From assembly GCF_900108345.1 (NCBI RefSeq), contig NZ_FNVV01000013.1, positions 1 to 64,000 of the forward strand: a stretch of 64,000 nucleotides of DNA, read 5' to 3'. The DNA comes from Bacteroides ndongoniae. Lineage in GTDB: Bacteria; Bacteroidota; Bacteroidia; Bacteroidales; Bacteroidaceae. Of the stretch, positions 49,438 to 58,175 are shown in pieces. The stretch's first letter is position 1. The number at the start of each line of letters is the position of its first letter. The notes under the pieces are model-generated. The model was not told the origin of the DNA. It did no database searches and worked only from the letters and a program-made list of their open reading frames with translations. The translations under genes were made by a program, and so were the position numbers.

Positions 49438-51237
49438 TTATTGGATGCCCCGTGTGCGCACAATCGTCTCCCGCTGTCCGTCGTCGTAATTCTGCGAGGC
49501 AATATGGCGCAACTGGTCGCTCTTGGCAAGCACGGCGTTCGCCAGCGTGTTCAGCGGCAATGCCCCTGCACGGTAAGCCTCCGCGACGGTCGGCGTGAGC
49601 TGGATGGTACAAGGCACACGGTCTATCGTGGCGATGAGCGTGCTGCCTTGCAGTACAGGGTTTACGATACGGGAATTGAGCGGTTCGTCGGGATAACGGC
49701 GGTACTGGTTTTCCGTATGCACGTCGGCGGACGGCATGGGACGCCCCAACGCCTCGTGTCCAGCCTTGTTCAGCAAGTTCGCGCCGCCCAGACCGACAAG
49801 GAGCATCTTCAGCAGCGGGTTACGCACGAACAGACCGGCCACAATACTCGCTATCGGCAACAGGTTGTCCCCAAAGCGCAACGATTGCGTCTTGCCGGTA
49901 AAAGCTCCCAGCAGGATGTCGGGCAGCATGGCCATGACATATCCGAGGTTGCCCGTGATATCGCCCAATCCCTCTAATCCCAATGTACCGAGCAATCCGC
50001 TCCATCCGTTCGTGTTGGTCTGCACAGCCTCTCTCTCTTGCTTTTCTTCCTCATGTGGAATAACCACCTGCCGTTCCTCTTTCTCCACTTTTTCCCTCTG
50101 TTCCATTTCCGGCTGTGTTGATTCCTTTGTGGATTTTACAGCCGTTGCATTCTTATATTTCTCCAAATGCTTCAAATAGGCTTCTTCCTGTCCGGGAGCG
50201 ACGATGAGCGGCACATCCTTGTACCGTTCGGCACGTTCATTTTTCTTTTCAGGGTGTCCGGGCTTTTCGGACATTTGGAAAGGGGTAAACTTTGGTGTCT
50301 GCATCCACTCCAAAAAATTAAAGTTCATCACAGGTATTTTTTTCTTCAACTGCTCGTTGGCCGCCACAATAAGCGCACTATCACCCGTCTGTACTGTTGC
50401 AGCCTCCTTACGGAAGTCCGTAAACACGTTCCGTTCGCTACCGAACACACCTTTGCTGATACATTGCTCCACAGAGAGCTTGGGCGACTTTTCAGGCTCG
50501 AAGCGTGAGGCGACTGCCGAGATAGCCACGTCCGCCCCGACAAACTTTGCCAATGTCGCCCACGAACCTGCGCCACCCATCATGACGGCATCCGCCGTTG
50601 CGCCCAATACCCGACCCGCACCTTTTTCCCATCCTTTCGGACGGTAGGCCGCTTCGCCCCGTGCCTCGATTTCCTCAGCAAGCGGCGAGCGGTTCAAGGT
50701 CTGCGAAAGTCCGAGCAAGCTTGATTCTGCGGCTTTGCGGATGATGTAGTCGGCTGACGATTTCGGCATTCGCTCCTTGACCAGCCGGTCGATCATCAGT
50801 TCCTCTACCCGGTAGTCCATATAGGCGTAGGCAAGGTCACCGCCCAATTGTTCCGACAGTTCGTTGTACCGTTCACGCCCGATTTCCCGCACGACGGTAT
50901 CGCGCCATTGCCCGGCCATGTATGCGAGGTCTTGCTGTATCTCCTTGGAGCCGGTAATCTCCGCCTTGCACATTCCGATGTAGTCCTCCGTCGTCTTCGA
51001 GTTCCATTCGCCCGTAACCTTGAGTACCTGGTACGGGTCGCCCATCGGCTGTGCCGCAGACGCCATTGCGCTGAGTATGCCGCCCAATGAGGTGGAATAC
51101 TCCCTCATTTCCTCGCCCTGCTTCTTCGTGAGGAAAGCCTGCGTTTTCGACATGACGGGAGCGAGATGGCAATGGAAATAATCGCTCACAAGACGTTCTA
51201 TTTCCGCGAATTGCCGGCTATGTCTGATTCCATCCAT
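49438..51237 (-). CDS. Large transfer-cluster protein with late membrane segments
   Basis: A 599-residue protein starting at MDGIRHSRQFAEIERL (51237). The upstream extension to 51444 is a shadow of the neighbouring gene. The first 350 residues are helical and charged. A linker rich in Glu/Lys follows (about 390-430). Two hydrophobic stretches (YVMAMLPDILLGAF and LLPIASIVAGLFVRN) suggest membrane insertion, and the end (PCTIQLTPTVAEAYRAGALPL) is a compact domain. I do not recognise the family. Position suggests a transfer or relaxosome role. Confidence 0.6.
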   Translation of the reverse strand: MDGIRHSRQFAEIERLVSDYFHCHLAPVMSKTQAFLTKKQGEEMREYSTSLGGILSAMASAAQPMGDPYQVLKVTGEWNSKTTEDYIGMCKAEITGSKEIQQDLAYMAGQWRDTVVREIGRERYNELSEQLGGDLAYAYMDYRVEELMIDRLVKERMPKSSADYIIRKAAESSLLGLSQTLNRSPLAEEIEARGEAAYRPKGWEKGAGRVLGATADAVMMGGAGSWATLAKFVGADVAISAVASRFEPEKSPKLSVEQCISKGVFGSERNVFTDFRKEAATVQTGDSALIVAANEQLKKKIPVMNFNFLEWMQTPKFTPFQMSEKPGHPEKKNERAERYKDVPLIVAPGQEEAYLKHLEKYKNATAVKSTKESTQPEMEQREKVEKEERQVVIPHEEEKQEREAVQTNTNGWSGLLGTLGLEGLGDITGNLGYVMAMLPDILLGAFTGKTQSLRFGDNLLPIASIVAGLFVRNPLLKMLLVGLGGANLLNKAGHEALGRPMPSADVHTENQYRRYPDEPLNSRIVNPVLQGSTLIATIDRVPCTIQLTPTVAEAYRAGALPLNTLANAVLAKSDQLRHIASQNYDDGQRETIVRTRGIQ

Positions 51238-51245
51238 GTTGTGTA

Positions 51246-51527
51246 TTATATATTTATCTGTTTCAATAGCTGTTCTTTCGTCTGCTCGATGGCGTTGTGG
51301 TAAACCTCCATCTGCCGGGGAAAGAACTCTTCCAGCCATGCGTCCTTTTCGATGTTGTCCTGCATGAACCGTATCGCCTGCTCCCGTTCGATTTCGACGG
51401 ATGTCTCGCCCTCTTCCCGATTGTTGAACCATGCCTTGGTCCACCAGCGCACACCCGCCCGGTCGGGATAGACCGTGACAAGCCTCGGTATGTCGAAGCT
51501 CTGTATGTCGATGTCCAGTTCCGCCAA
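51246..51527 (-). CDS. C-terminal part of the M23-like protein, in the -1 frame
   Basis: A 93-codon frame begins at a TTG with no clear ribosome site. The same frame is open back through a run of nine A (minus strand, 51570-51578). Shifting -1 there joins it to the gene at 51551-52381, giving KKKLHDEALTYGGIIDPLAE and then this segment (VRWWTKAWFNNREEGE). It is best read as the end of one protein of about 375 residues rather than a separate gene. Confidence 0.55.
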   Translation of the reverse strand: MAELDIDIQSFDIPRLVTVYPDRAGVRWWTKAWFNNREEGETSVEIEREQAIRFMQDNIEKDAWLEEFFPRQMEVYHNAIEQTKEQLLKQINI

Positions 51528-51550
51528 CGGGTCTATGATGCCGCCATAGG

Positions 51551-52381
51551 TCAGGGCTTCGTCATGGAGTTTTTTTTTATGTCGCTGCTCGCAGTGGAGA
51601 GGTACACATCATGCCGCAGGGCGAGGTAATGCAGGAAATCCGCAATAAGGAGGTTCTGCACCTTGCAGGCCAGCGGCATGGCCTTGTGTCCCAGTCCGAG
51701 CGGATTGGCCATGCTCGGCATATTCTCGTAGAAATACTCCTTCATCGCGCCCACCGTGAAGATGTGGCGTAGCGACTGCTCCGTATTCCGGGGCAAGGTG
51801 TATGCTCCATGCCGCAAATCCTCCATATAGTGCGGCAGGAAGTGCAGCATCAGTTCCTCTATCTCCCTTTTGTCCCGTTCATAATCGGTTTTCAGTTCCA
51901 TCTCCAAGCCGGATAAATAGTCTGTCTCGTGTCCGCCGGCCTGACGCATTGCCTGTATGTTCCCGTACAGCATCGTCAGGAACTCCAGCGGGTTCAGTTC
52001 CTCGCCCTTGAAGCGGACGGTCATGTGCAGTTTGTCACCGCTCAAAGCTACCGTCTGTCCGGCCTTTACACGCTGTCCGAATTGAGCGAAGACATTGGAC
52101 AGATTTCCGTATGTCACCTCATACTCCCCGTAGCGGATGGTCTGGCAGATGCCGTGTCCGGAATCGTTGCCCACGCCCGACACAATGCCGCTGGCGAGGG
52201 CAGAAAGCATATAGCACCGCACGTTGAAGTCAATGCCGTGATGAAAGAATTTCTCGCCCGTCGCCGGGTCGGTCTGTTCGCCGTAGCCGAGCGACAGCTC
52301 CACGTCTTTGCCCTGCTGTTCCTCGAAAGGCATACAATAACCGCTATCGGATTGCAGGATCATTTCTTCTGTATATTTCAT
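51551..52381 (-). CDS. M23-peptidase-like transfer protein, frame broken at poly-A
   Basis: 276 residues in this frame. Residues about 15-130 match an M23 (LytM) fold: FFHHGIDFNV, EYEVTYGNLSNVFAQFGQRV and KLHMTVRFKG correspond to the metal-binding strands, though the usual HLHF motif reads LHMTV, so activity is doubtful. The rest is helical. The frame ends right after a nine-A run, and the adjacent -1 frame continues as 51246-51527. No signal peptide is seen. Confidence 0.65.
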   Translation of the reverse strand: MKYTEEMILQSDSGYCMPFEEQQGKDVELSLGYGEQTDPATGEKFFHHGIDFNVRCYMLSALASGIVSGVGNDSGHGICQTIRYGEYEVTYGNLSNVFAQFGQRVKAGQTVALSGDKLHMTVRFKGEELNPLEFLTMLYGNIQAMRQAGGHETDYLSGLEMELKTDYERDKREIEELMLHFLPHYMEDLRHGAYTLPRNTEQSLRHIFTVGAMKEYFYENMPSMANPLGLGHKAMPLACKVQNLLIADFLHYLALRHDVYLSTASSDIKKNSMTKP

Positions 52382-52406
52382 GCTGTTTACCTATTGATTC
52401 ATATCC

Positions 52407-53072
52407 CTATCTTCTCATCCCTCCGCCATGCGTCTGTTCCTCTGCCGGAAGTTCGGGCGTCCGGGTGCGCTGCACGTTTTCTGTCTCCGGCGTTCGGAAG
52501 ACACCCGCATTGTTGCCGATGAGCATCATGCCGAGGAATGCGCCGGCAATCTTGCCCAGCCAGCCGAAGCGTCCGAATATGAGGAACGCCGCCGCAACCA
52601 GCCCGGCAATACTCAGCCCCGACACGTTGCCGCTGCCGAGGTTACGGAAAAAGTTGCCGAACATATCAAGGCCTCCGCCACCGGAGGCTTGGCGCAAAAA
52701 GTTCGACACACCGTTCAGCTTGTTGTCGATGCCGGTTACCGCACCGCTGACCGAACTGACGGCTTCCCCGGCCTTGCCCGTCAGTTCACGCACTCCGTCC
52801 GCCGTCTCCGCGAGGGTATTCGTTGCCGGTTCGCCGATGACCGCATCGCTCACGATACGCACCACGCTTTTGTCGGTGGTCAGCTTCTCCCAGCCCACAT
52901 AACCGACCGCACCGCCGATGGTCGCCGTCTTGACGGCCTGACCCGCGCCACGCAAGGTCTGCGAAGGGTGCAGCACTGCCTTACCCATACTTTTGCCGGT
53001 AGTCGCTGTAGCCGTACCGACACCTTTCATGGCCTTGCCGCCATATTTCAATAGTGTACTCCAAACGCCCAT
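52407..53072 (-). CDS. Membrane-associated transfer-cluster protein
   Basis: A 221-residue protein rich in Ala, Gly and Val. The first 60 residues are basic and Gly-rich (MGVWSTLLKYGGKAMKG). A C-terminal pair of hydrophobic segments (GLSIAGLVAAAFLIFGRF and KIAGAFLGMMLIGNN) is followed by a hydrophilic tail. It follows two secreted-protein genes in the cluster. A role as a channel or anchoring component is possible. Family not recognised. Confidence 0.55.
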   Translation of the reverse strand: MGVWSTLLKYGGKAMKGVGTATATTGKSMGKAVLHPSQTLRGAGQAVKTATIGGAVGYVGWEKLTTDKSVVRIVSDAVIGEPATNTLAETADGVRELTGKAGEAVSSVSGAVTGIDNKLNGVSNFLRQASGGGGLDMFGNFFRNLGSGNVSGLSIAGLVAAAFLIFGRFGWLGKIAGAFLGMMLIGNNAGVFRTPETENVQRTRTPELPAEEQTHGGGMRR

Positions 53073-53085
53073 ACGTTGTCTGTTT

Positions 53086-53772
53086 TTAAGGTCTTACATT
53101 TCTTCCTATCTGCCGCCAGCGTCTTTTGGCGGCTTCCACGATATCCCGTTTGTCGGCTGCCGGGCGTGCCCCCTCGTCGATTTCACGCCAGATGTCGCCC
53201 ATCGTCGTGTATTTCACCGCCTTGGTCAGCCGTTGCAGTTTCTTGTTCATCATCTTGAGCTTCGGACGGATGCCAAATACGATTTCCATGCGCTCCTTCT
53301 CCGTCATTTTGTTGTCTGACAGGCACGCCATGCGGATGTCATTCACAATCTCCACGCTGTTCATAATCAGTTCCCGGTAAATGCGGTTCCGTTGCGTGGA
53401 GAGAGCAACGGCCAGCGCGTTGGGACTATTGCGGCTTACCTGTCTGGTAAAGTCTCCCATATTGTCCGTCAGCCTTGATATTTCGTGGTAAAAACCGTAT
53501 ATCTGCGCTGCGTAGCAGATTATCGACCGGAAAGAGTCCAAATAGTTGTTGAACTCCCGTTGCAGGTCGGTCGTGGCTTTCACTTCCTCTTTCGTCCACA
53601 GGTGTCCGGTGGTCTGTATCAGCATGACCTTCTCCTGGTTCTTCAGCTCCTTTTCCGCCTTGTCGGTATAGAGCAGGATCATCCCGGCAAGCACGGGGTC
53701 GTTCTGTGCCCGAACCTTGCCGATACCGATGCACAGCAATAAGATGCCTATCCAAATCGTCCGTTTCATCAT
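53086..53772 (-). CDS. Secreted helical protein A (paralogue of the next gene)
   Basis: A 228-residue protein with a signal peptide (IWIGILLLCIGIGKVRA). The mature part is all-helical, with YLDSFRSIICYAAQIYGFYHEI in mid-protein and KLQRLTKAVKYTTMGDIWREI near the end. The ending matches that of the next gene (LSIRYYTLNDVWNNVT, then AMSRWRR), so the two are likely ancient duplicates. They may form a periplasmic or mating-channel complex. Confidence 0.65.
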   Translation of the reverse strand: MMKRTIWIGILLLCIGIGKVRAQNDPVLAGMILLYTDKAEKELKNQEKVMLIQTTGHLWTKEEVKATTDLQREFNNYLDSFRSIICYAAQIYGFYHEISRLTDNMGDFTRQVSRNSPNALAVALSTQRNRIYRELIMNSVEIVNDIRMACLSDNKMTEKERMEIVFGIRPKLKMMNKKLQRLTKAVKYTTMGDIWREIDEGARPAADKRDIVEAAKRRWRQIGRNVRP

Positions 53773-53782
53773 TCACCTGATT

Positions 53783-54472
53783 TTATCGTGCAAGGACGGC
53801 AGCCCTGCGCCAACGGGACATGGCCATCCGTGCCGCCTCTCCGTTGTTGCGGTCGAGCATCCCGGCCGTCACGTTGTTCCACACGTCATTGAGGGTATAG
53901 TACCGTATGCTCAGGTAGAGCAGGTGCAGCTTCCGGCTGAAAACCGAAAGTTTGTCGTTCAACGCCCACAAGGTCTTGCTGCGTTCCGCACCCGTGAGCA
54001 TATTCTCTTTGCCGCCCTTGGCCACTGCGTCATTCAGGAGCGTGAAGACCGATACCAGTTCCGTTGCCGTCTCGATATACAGATTGTTCATGCTCATGGA
54101 GGCGATGATGCCCTGCGGGTTGTTTCGGATGGCGTTGCCCAATTTCCCTAACGTGAGAAAGATTCTCACGCCGTCGTTGTAGAGATGGGTGCAGGCTTTC
54201 AGCGATGAAGCGTAGCCGCTTACCGTCTTGAGATAACTGTTGTACTGCTTCTCCCATTTGTGGATGCGGTTAAACTCGGCGGCGATGCTGTTCTGCAGCA
54301 TAGCTGTCTTCGTCTGACCATTTATCTGTTTCTCTATTTGGTCATTGATAACCTCGTTGCCCTCGGCCAACGCCATCCATTCCAACGGATTGGACGCCGT
54401 GATTTGGGCTTTTGCCCAGTGTGGCATCAGGCAGAGGGCAAAAATGACCAGACTAATGATTCGTGATTTCAT
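53783..54472 (-). CDS. Secreted helical protein B (paralogue of the previous gene)
   Basis: A 229-residue protein with a signal peptide (IISLVIFALCLMPHWAKAQ). The mature part is helical, with SYLKTVSGYASSLKACTHLY matching the DSFRSIICYAAQIY block of its neighbour, and a shared W/R-rich end. It starts inside the end of the PH-domain gene (20-bp overlap) and stops 10 bp before the next gene, so the genes are co-transcribed. No known domain is recognised. Confidence 0.65.
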   Translation of the reverse strand: MKSRIISLVIFALCLMPHWAKAQITASNPLEWMALAEGNEVINDQIEKQINGQTKTAMLQNSIAAEFNRIHKWEKQYNSYLKTVSGYASSLKACTHLYNDGVRIFLTLGKLGNAIRNNPQGIIASMSMNNLYIETATELVSVFTLLNDAVAKGGKENMLTGAERSKTLWALNDKLSVFSRKLHLLYLSIRYYTLNDVWNNVTAGMLDRNNGEAARMAMSRWRRAAVLAR

Positions 54473-54950
54473 ATATTCCCTTTTTTCGTTTGTTATACTC
54501 GACCCGTTCCCGGATAAGCGTTACCACATCGAAGTTGTGTCTGATGCCTACCAAATCAAGCCGGGGTGTATTCCTGTCCATCGAGAAGATGCGTACCGTC
54601 TTTAGGCCGCAAAGCTGCTGCATGAGGCTTTGGTGTTCCACAAAGTCCACGATACGATATTGTTCCATGTAGTCCGTCTTCCGGGACAGCACCCCATGCC
54701 TGCTGATAAGCTGCTCGCTACCGATGTGGTAGCGTGTCCGGCGCAGATAGATGAAACGGTACAGCAATGCCAAAGAAAGCAATGCGGCAACCGATACGGC
54801 AAGAGCTGTCAGAGGCAGTCCCTCCATGCCACCGTACACCCATGCTGCACAGCACAATACGATTGCGGGCAGCTCGTCGATGACGAACTGTCCGGCGTGC
54901 GGTTGCAGCACGATGCTTTGGAAATGTCCTGTGGGTGCATCGGTCATCAT
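54453..54950 (-). CDS. Membrane protein with bacterial PH-like domain
   Basis: A 165-residue protein with two hydrophobic segments (AIVLCCAAWVYGGM and LAVSVAALLSLALLYRFIY), followed by a YdbT/bPH-type domain (RYHIGSEQLISRHGVLSRKTDYM and a DFVEHQSLMQQLCGLKTVRI block). It overlaps the toprim gene by 4 bp (ATGA) and the next gene by 20 bp. Bacterial PH-domain proteins are often membrane-anchored, and the function here is unknown. Confidence 0.75.
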   Translation of the reverse strand: MMTDAPTGHFQSIVLQPHAGQFVIDELPAIVLCCAAWVYGGMEGLPLTALAVSVAALLSLALLYRFIYLRRTRYHIGSEQLISRHGVLSRKTDYMEQYRIVDFVEHQSLMQQLCGLKTVRIFSMDRNTPRLDLVGIRHNFDVVTLIRERVEYNKRKKGIYEITNH

Positions 54951-56335
54951 CGGCGAAAGTGTGTTTGTTGTTCCTCTTCCGGTGACTGTTCTCTCGCCTG
55001 TGTCTCATCGACCGTCTCTTCCTGTTTCTGCCCGGCCAAAAGCTGTTCGTTCCAGTCCTTGTTGGGATAGGTAGGCTGTTCACGGACAAAAGAGGCGTCA
55101 TTCGCCTTGTCCAGACCGAGGAACTCCCGCAATCCTTCACGGAACTCCTTGTAATTTCCGTTCATGATATCCGTCTGTTCCCGTATGTCGTCCGGATGGC
55201 ACAGGCCGCTCGAACGCATCGACATGGCTTCTTCCCATGCGGATTCATATTTCCCGTAGCTCGACCGCAAAGCGTCGGGCAGCAGGTCTATGTCTCCTTC
55301 ATCGAGGTTCTTGCCGTCAGCGACGGAATCCAGATAAGGCTTCCGCTCCGGTGTCTCCTCGATGGTGGAACGGACAGCCCGGTACATCTCCTGTTGCAGG
55401 TTCTTGGCAAACTCGATTCCCGCAAGGTCGGTATCGAAACAGATGTGTTGCTTGGCAGGAAGCGAGAGCGTGAGGACACCCCGCATCTGTTCCACCGTCG
55501 GGTTACCGCCGGTAGATATGAAGACCGCTTTCCGCAAATCCTTGTCGTTGGCCTGATGAAGCTGGTAATAGGCCATCGCGTCGTATGCACTCTCGAACCA
55601 GTAGATATGCTTGGCTTCGGTAAGCGTAGTTTTGGCTGGGCTGGCAATCCATAGCCCTTGGCTCGAATTGCTCCCTTCCGCCTTCCCTTTATAACTGCCG
55701 CTGCCATCCATGCGAGGGCGCCCTCGCTCTTCCAGACCGACAACCTGTCCCGTATCTTTCGGAACGGTCAGCGGAAAGGCGAGGTTGGTGTATTTCATGC
55801 CGTCCTCACGGTGTTTCGTCGCCAGACAAAAGTTCCGGTGGAAGGCGTATTGCGTGTAAAGGTCGATGCCCCGATGCTTGAAGAACGGATAGAACTTCTT
55901 TTGTGTCGCCCGATCCTGCGGATTGAACTGGTGAATGTCGTAATCCGCCATGTCAAACGGCTTCACATCCCGTTTAGGCTGGATAATCCGGGTATCCCGG
56001 TCAGCGACGGGATGGTTCAGCAACCGGTTGCAGACAAGGTTTACCAGTCGGTCGGGAGACACACCGGCATGGTATTCCGCGAAAAAATGCGGATGCTCCT
56101 TGATAAAGGAAATGATGTTATACGACTTCTGCTGTTGCGGTTTGAAACAACATTTCCCTTGCTGCGTGACAATGAATTTGTCGTTGCGGATGCGCCGCCC
56201 CTCGCTGTCCAACCGGACATACGAGGGATAGCGCAGGCCGTCACGCCGGTTCAGGTGATAGCCCGCGTCGATAAGCACGTCCTGAATGTTCAGCCTGCGC
56301 AGAAAATCGTCATAAGTCAGTTCGCCCTCTCTCAT
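54947..56335 (-). CDS. Toprim/primase-like mobilisation protein
   Basis: A 462-residue protein. The N-terminal 110 residues resemble a zinc-finger-lacking CHC2/DUF3991-type primase region (LRYPSYVRL, KCCFKPQQQKSYNIISFI). Residues about 250-340 form a toprim fold: IYWFESAYDAMAYYQL (Glu) and KQHICFDTDLAGIEFAKNL (DxD-like). The tail is charged. It may prime complementary-strand synthesis after transfer. It is the sixth gene from the cluster start. Confidence 0.8.
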   Translation of the reverse strand: MREGELTYDDFLRRLNIQDVLIDAGYHLNRRDGLRYPSYVRLDSEGRRIRNDKFIVTQQGKCCFKPQQQKSYNIISFIKEHPHFFAEYHAGVSPDRLVNLVCNRLLNHPVADRDTRIIQPKRDVKPFDMADYDIHQFNPQDRATQKKFYPFFKHRGIDLYTQYAFHRNFCLATKHREDGMKYTNLAFPLTVPKDTGQVVGLEERGRPRMDGSGSYKGKAEGSNSSQGLWIASPAKTTLTEAKHIYWFESAYDAMAYYQLHQANDKDLRKAVFISTGGNPTVEQMRGVLTLSLPAKQHICFDTDLAGIEFAKNLQQEMYRAVRSTIEETPERKPYLDSVADGKNLDEGDIDLLPDALRSSYGKYESAWEEAMSMRSSGLCHPDDIREQTDIMNGNYKEFREGLREFLGLDKANDASFVREQPTYPNKDWNEQLLAGQKQEETVDETQAREQSPEEEQQTHFRR

Positions 56336-56338
56336 GGT

Positions 56339-57916
56339 TTACCTCCCCATTCTCATATCATTGATTTCACGGTTCATCTCTGCCTCGAAACAACGGATGG
56401 CCACATCCCTCGGCGTATCGACACCCGGCTTGAAGTACGGGCGTGGCGGACCGCCGAAACACTCGCCGTAGAACTCCGGGGCATGGCAGTGATGGTGGAT
56501 GCCGTGTGCGACACCCGCCGCGACTACCGTACCTGCGGTGAGGGCGGCAAAGATTTTCGTGCCGAGACCCCGCTGTGCTTCCGGGCGTGTTTTCATGTCC
56601 ACTTCGCTGAAAATCTTGGAAAAGAGCTTCATCCGGTGATAGTCATCCACAGCAAGGAACTTGTCGTAGTCCCGTTGGGTTATCTCATGGCTGATAGCCT
56701 GACCGTCGATAACGGCGGTCATCCTGTATTTCCCCTCGGTCTGTGCCGGTTGAACGGCTATCTGGCTCACTTCGACTTCCCGCCCGTGTTTCTCTTCCCG
56801 ATACCATCCCTTGTTTTCATTCAAAAACTGGAGGTCACGCCCGTCCACTACCGCACCGATATTTCCCTGTACGGATTCCTCTTGCTGTTGCAGCGAGGTT
56901 TTCACTGGCATAAAAGCCTCTTGCTCCTGCCGTTGGCGTTGTTTCAAATCCTGCTGTACTTCGGGATGCAGACCGATAGCGATGCGTTGATCGCTGTTGA
57001 GAGCCTCCATCGTCACTTTGTCGGAAAAGTCAGCCCCGATAATGCCGTTCAGCAGTTCCAGACGTTTCTCTACGGGCTGCTCCTCGATGGGTGCGGCAAC
57101 CAGTGTCCTCACTTCCTCTTCCGTCAGGTCATAGACCATATCGGCTTGGACGCTTTCCGACTGCACGGTCAGCGTCTGCTTTTCCGCATCCACGACAAGA
57201 CCGTGCGAGGCAAGGCACTCCGCCCATTTCTCGTTGGAGAAATAGACCGGAGAGGCTATAAGCTCCTTGTACGGCCGTGCCGGTTCCTTGCTGCGTGGAC
57301 GGCTGACCATCGGCGTGATAGCCGCCTGCAAGTCCTGCAGCACATCCCGTTGCTGTACGGGCTGCTCCTGTTGATGCCCCTTGTAATAGAAGCCGTAACC
57401 GCCTGATTGCAGTTCGCCGGGCTTCATGCGCCCGTCGGGGCGTTCGGGTACGATGGACGGCCCCGGAAAGAACAGTTGGCCGCCGACCCTGCGAAGGTGG
57501 AAGCCCAACTGGTTGCGAGGTGTCCAGCCAAGGAACGGCGGGGGCATTCCCATACGCCCCATGCGCCCGTACTCGCCGATGACGATGCGGTAGCCGTGCA
57601 GCCCCATAGCCACACGACCGTTGGCATTGCGGGCATGGACGAAGTTCTTGGGCATATAGAAGTCCTTGCCCACGATGCTCGTCAGCACGTTGTAGGCCTT
57701 CTTGTTGGCAGTGTTCGTTCCCCAGTCCGTGAGTGCCAACATCTGACGTTCGGTGATCGGATAGACCAGCAGGGGCGAGTCATGTCCCTGCACGATCAGC
57801 CGATACCCTGCATCGTCAAGTGCAACATGGGCTTGAAGCCCGTTGCGCATCAGCATATCGCGCATTTCGGGCTGCAAGTCCATCTGCCGGGGATTGGTAT
57901 TCGTTCGTATCGCCAT
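56339..57916 (-). CDS. DUF4099/DUF3945-type mobile-element protein (525 aa)
   Basis: Starts at MAIRTNTNPRQMDLQPEM (57916). The longer upstream frame overlaps the neighbouring genes and is unnatural. Residues about 20-160 match a DUF4099-type domain (PKNFVHARNANGRVAMGLHG) with a Gly/Pro-rich loop. Two DUF3945-like blocks follow (VYDLTEEEVRTLVAAP; QAISHEITQRDYDKFL). A late hydrophobic helix (ALTAGTVVAAGVAHGIHHH) precedes a Pro-rich end. These domains are common on Bacteroidales elements, where their role is not known. Confidence 0.7.
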   Translation of the reverse strand: MAIRTNTNPRQMDLQPEMRDMLMRNGLQAHVALDDAGYRLIVQGHDSPLLVYPITERQMLALTDWGTNTANKKAYNVLTSIVGKDFYMPKNFVHARNANGRVAMGLHGYRIVIGEYGRMGRMGMPPPFLGWTPRNQLGFHLRRVGGQLFFPGPSIVPERPDGRMKPGELQSGGYGFYYKGHQQEQPVQQRDVLQDLQAAITPMVSRPRSKEPARPYKELIASPVYFSNEKWAECLASHGLVVDAEKQTLTVQSESVQADMVYDLTEEEVRTLVAAPIEEQPVEKRLELLNGIIGADFSDKVTMEALNSDQRIAIGLHPEVQQDLKQRQRQEQEAFMPVKTSLQQQEESVQGNIGAVVDGRDLQFLNENKGWYREEKHGREVEVSQIAVQPAQTEGKYRMTAVIDGQAISHEITQRDYDKFLAVDDYHRMKLFSKIFSEVDMKTRPEAQRGLGTKIFAALTAGTVVAAGVAHGIHHHCHAPEFYGECFGGPPRPYFKPGVDTPRDVAIRCFEAEMNREINDMRMGR

Positions 57917-57932
57917 AGTCTGATTGTTTTCG

Positions 57933-58157
57933 TTATGCGTCTCCGCTTTCCATTGCTGCCTCCAACTGTTCGTCCTTGAAGCGGACGAACTCGGCGGCGG
58001 ATTCGTTGCCGACTGCAAGCCCTTTTTCCTCGCAGTAACGGGCGTATTCCTCCTGCCAGTCGGCGGAGAAATGATTGACGTAATCGAGCCAGCCGTATTC
58101 GCCGCTCTGCATCTTCCCGACAAGTACGTCTTCGGGATAATATTCGTTCTGTGCCAT
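57933..58157 (-). CDS. Small acidic transfer-cluster protein (74 aa)
   Basis: A 74-residue acidic protein, MAQNEYYPEDVLVGKM, ending in EAAMESGDA. It lies 16 bp before the 525-residue gene and 18 bp after the 252-residue gene, so it belongs to the operon. No motif is recognised. Confidence 0.6.
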   Translation of the reverse strand: MAQNEYYPEDVLVGKMQSGEYGWLDYVNHFSADWQEEYARYCEEKGLAVGNESAAEFVRFKDEQLEAAMESGDA

Positions 58158-58175
58158 AATGTACGGATTGATGTT

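Noticed and set aside
51238..51444. Upstream extension of the 599-residue gene
   Set aside because: It overlaps the neighbouring frame and has unnatural Arg/Gly-rich composition. ATG at 51237 fits the gene order.
55658..57406. Plus-strand 582-codon frame opposite two transfer genes
   Set aside because: Long open antisense frames are common opposite GC-rich genes. The minus-strand genes here have overlaps, domains and operon spacing.
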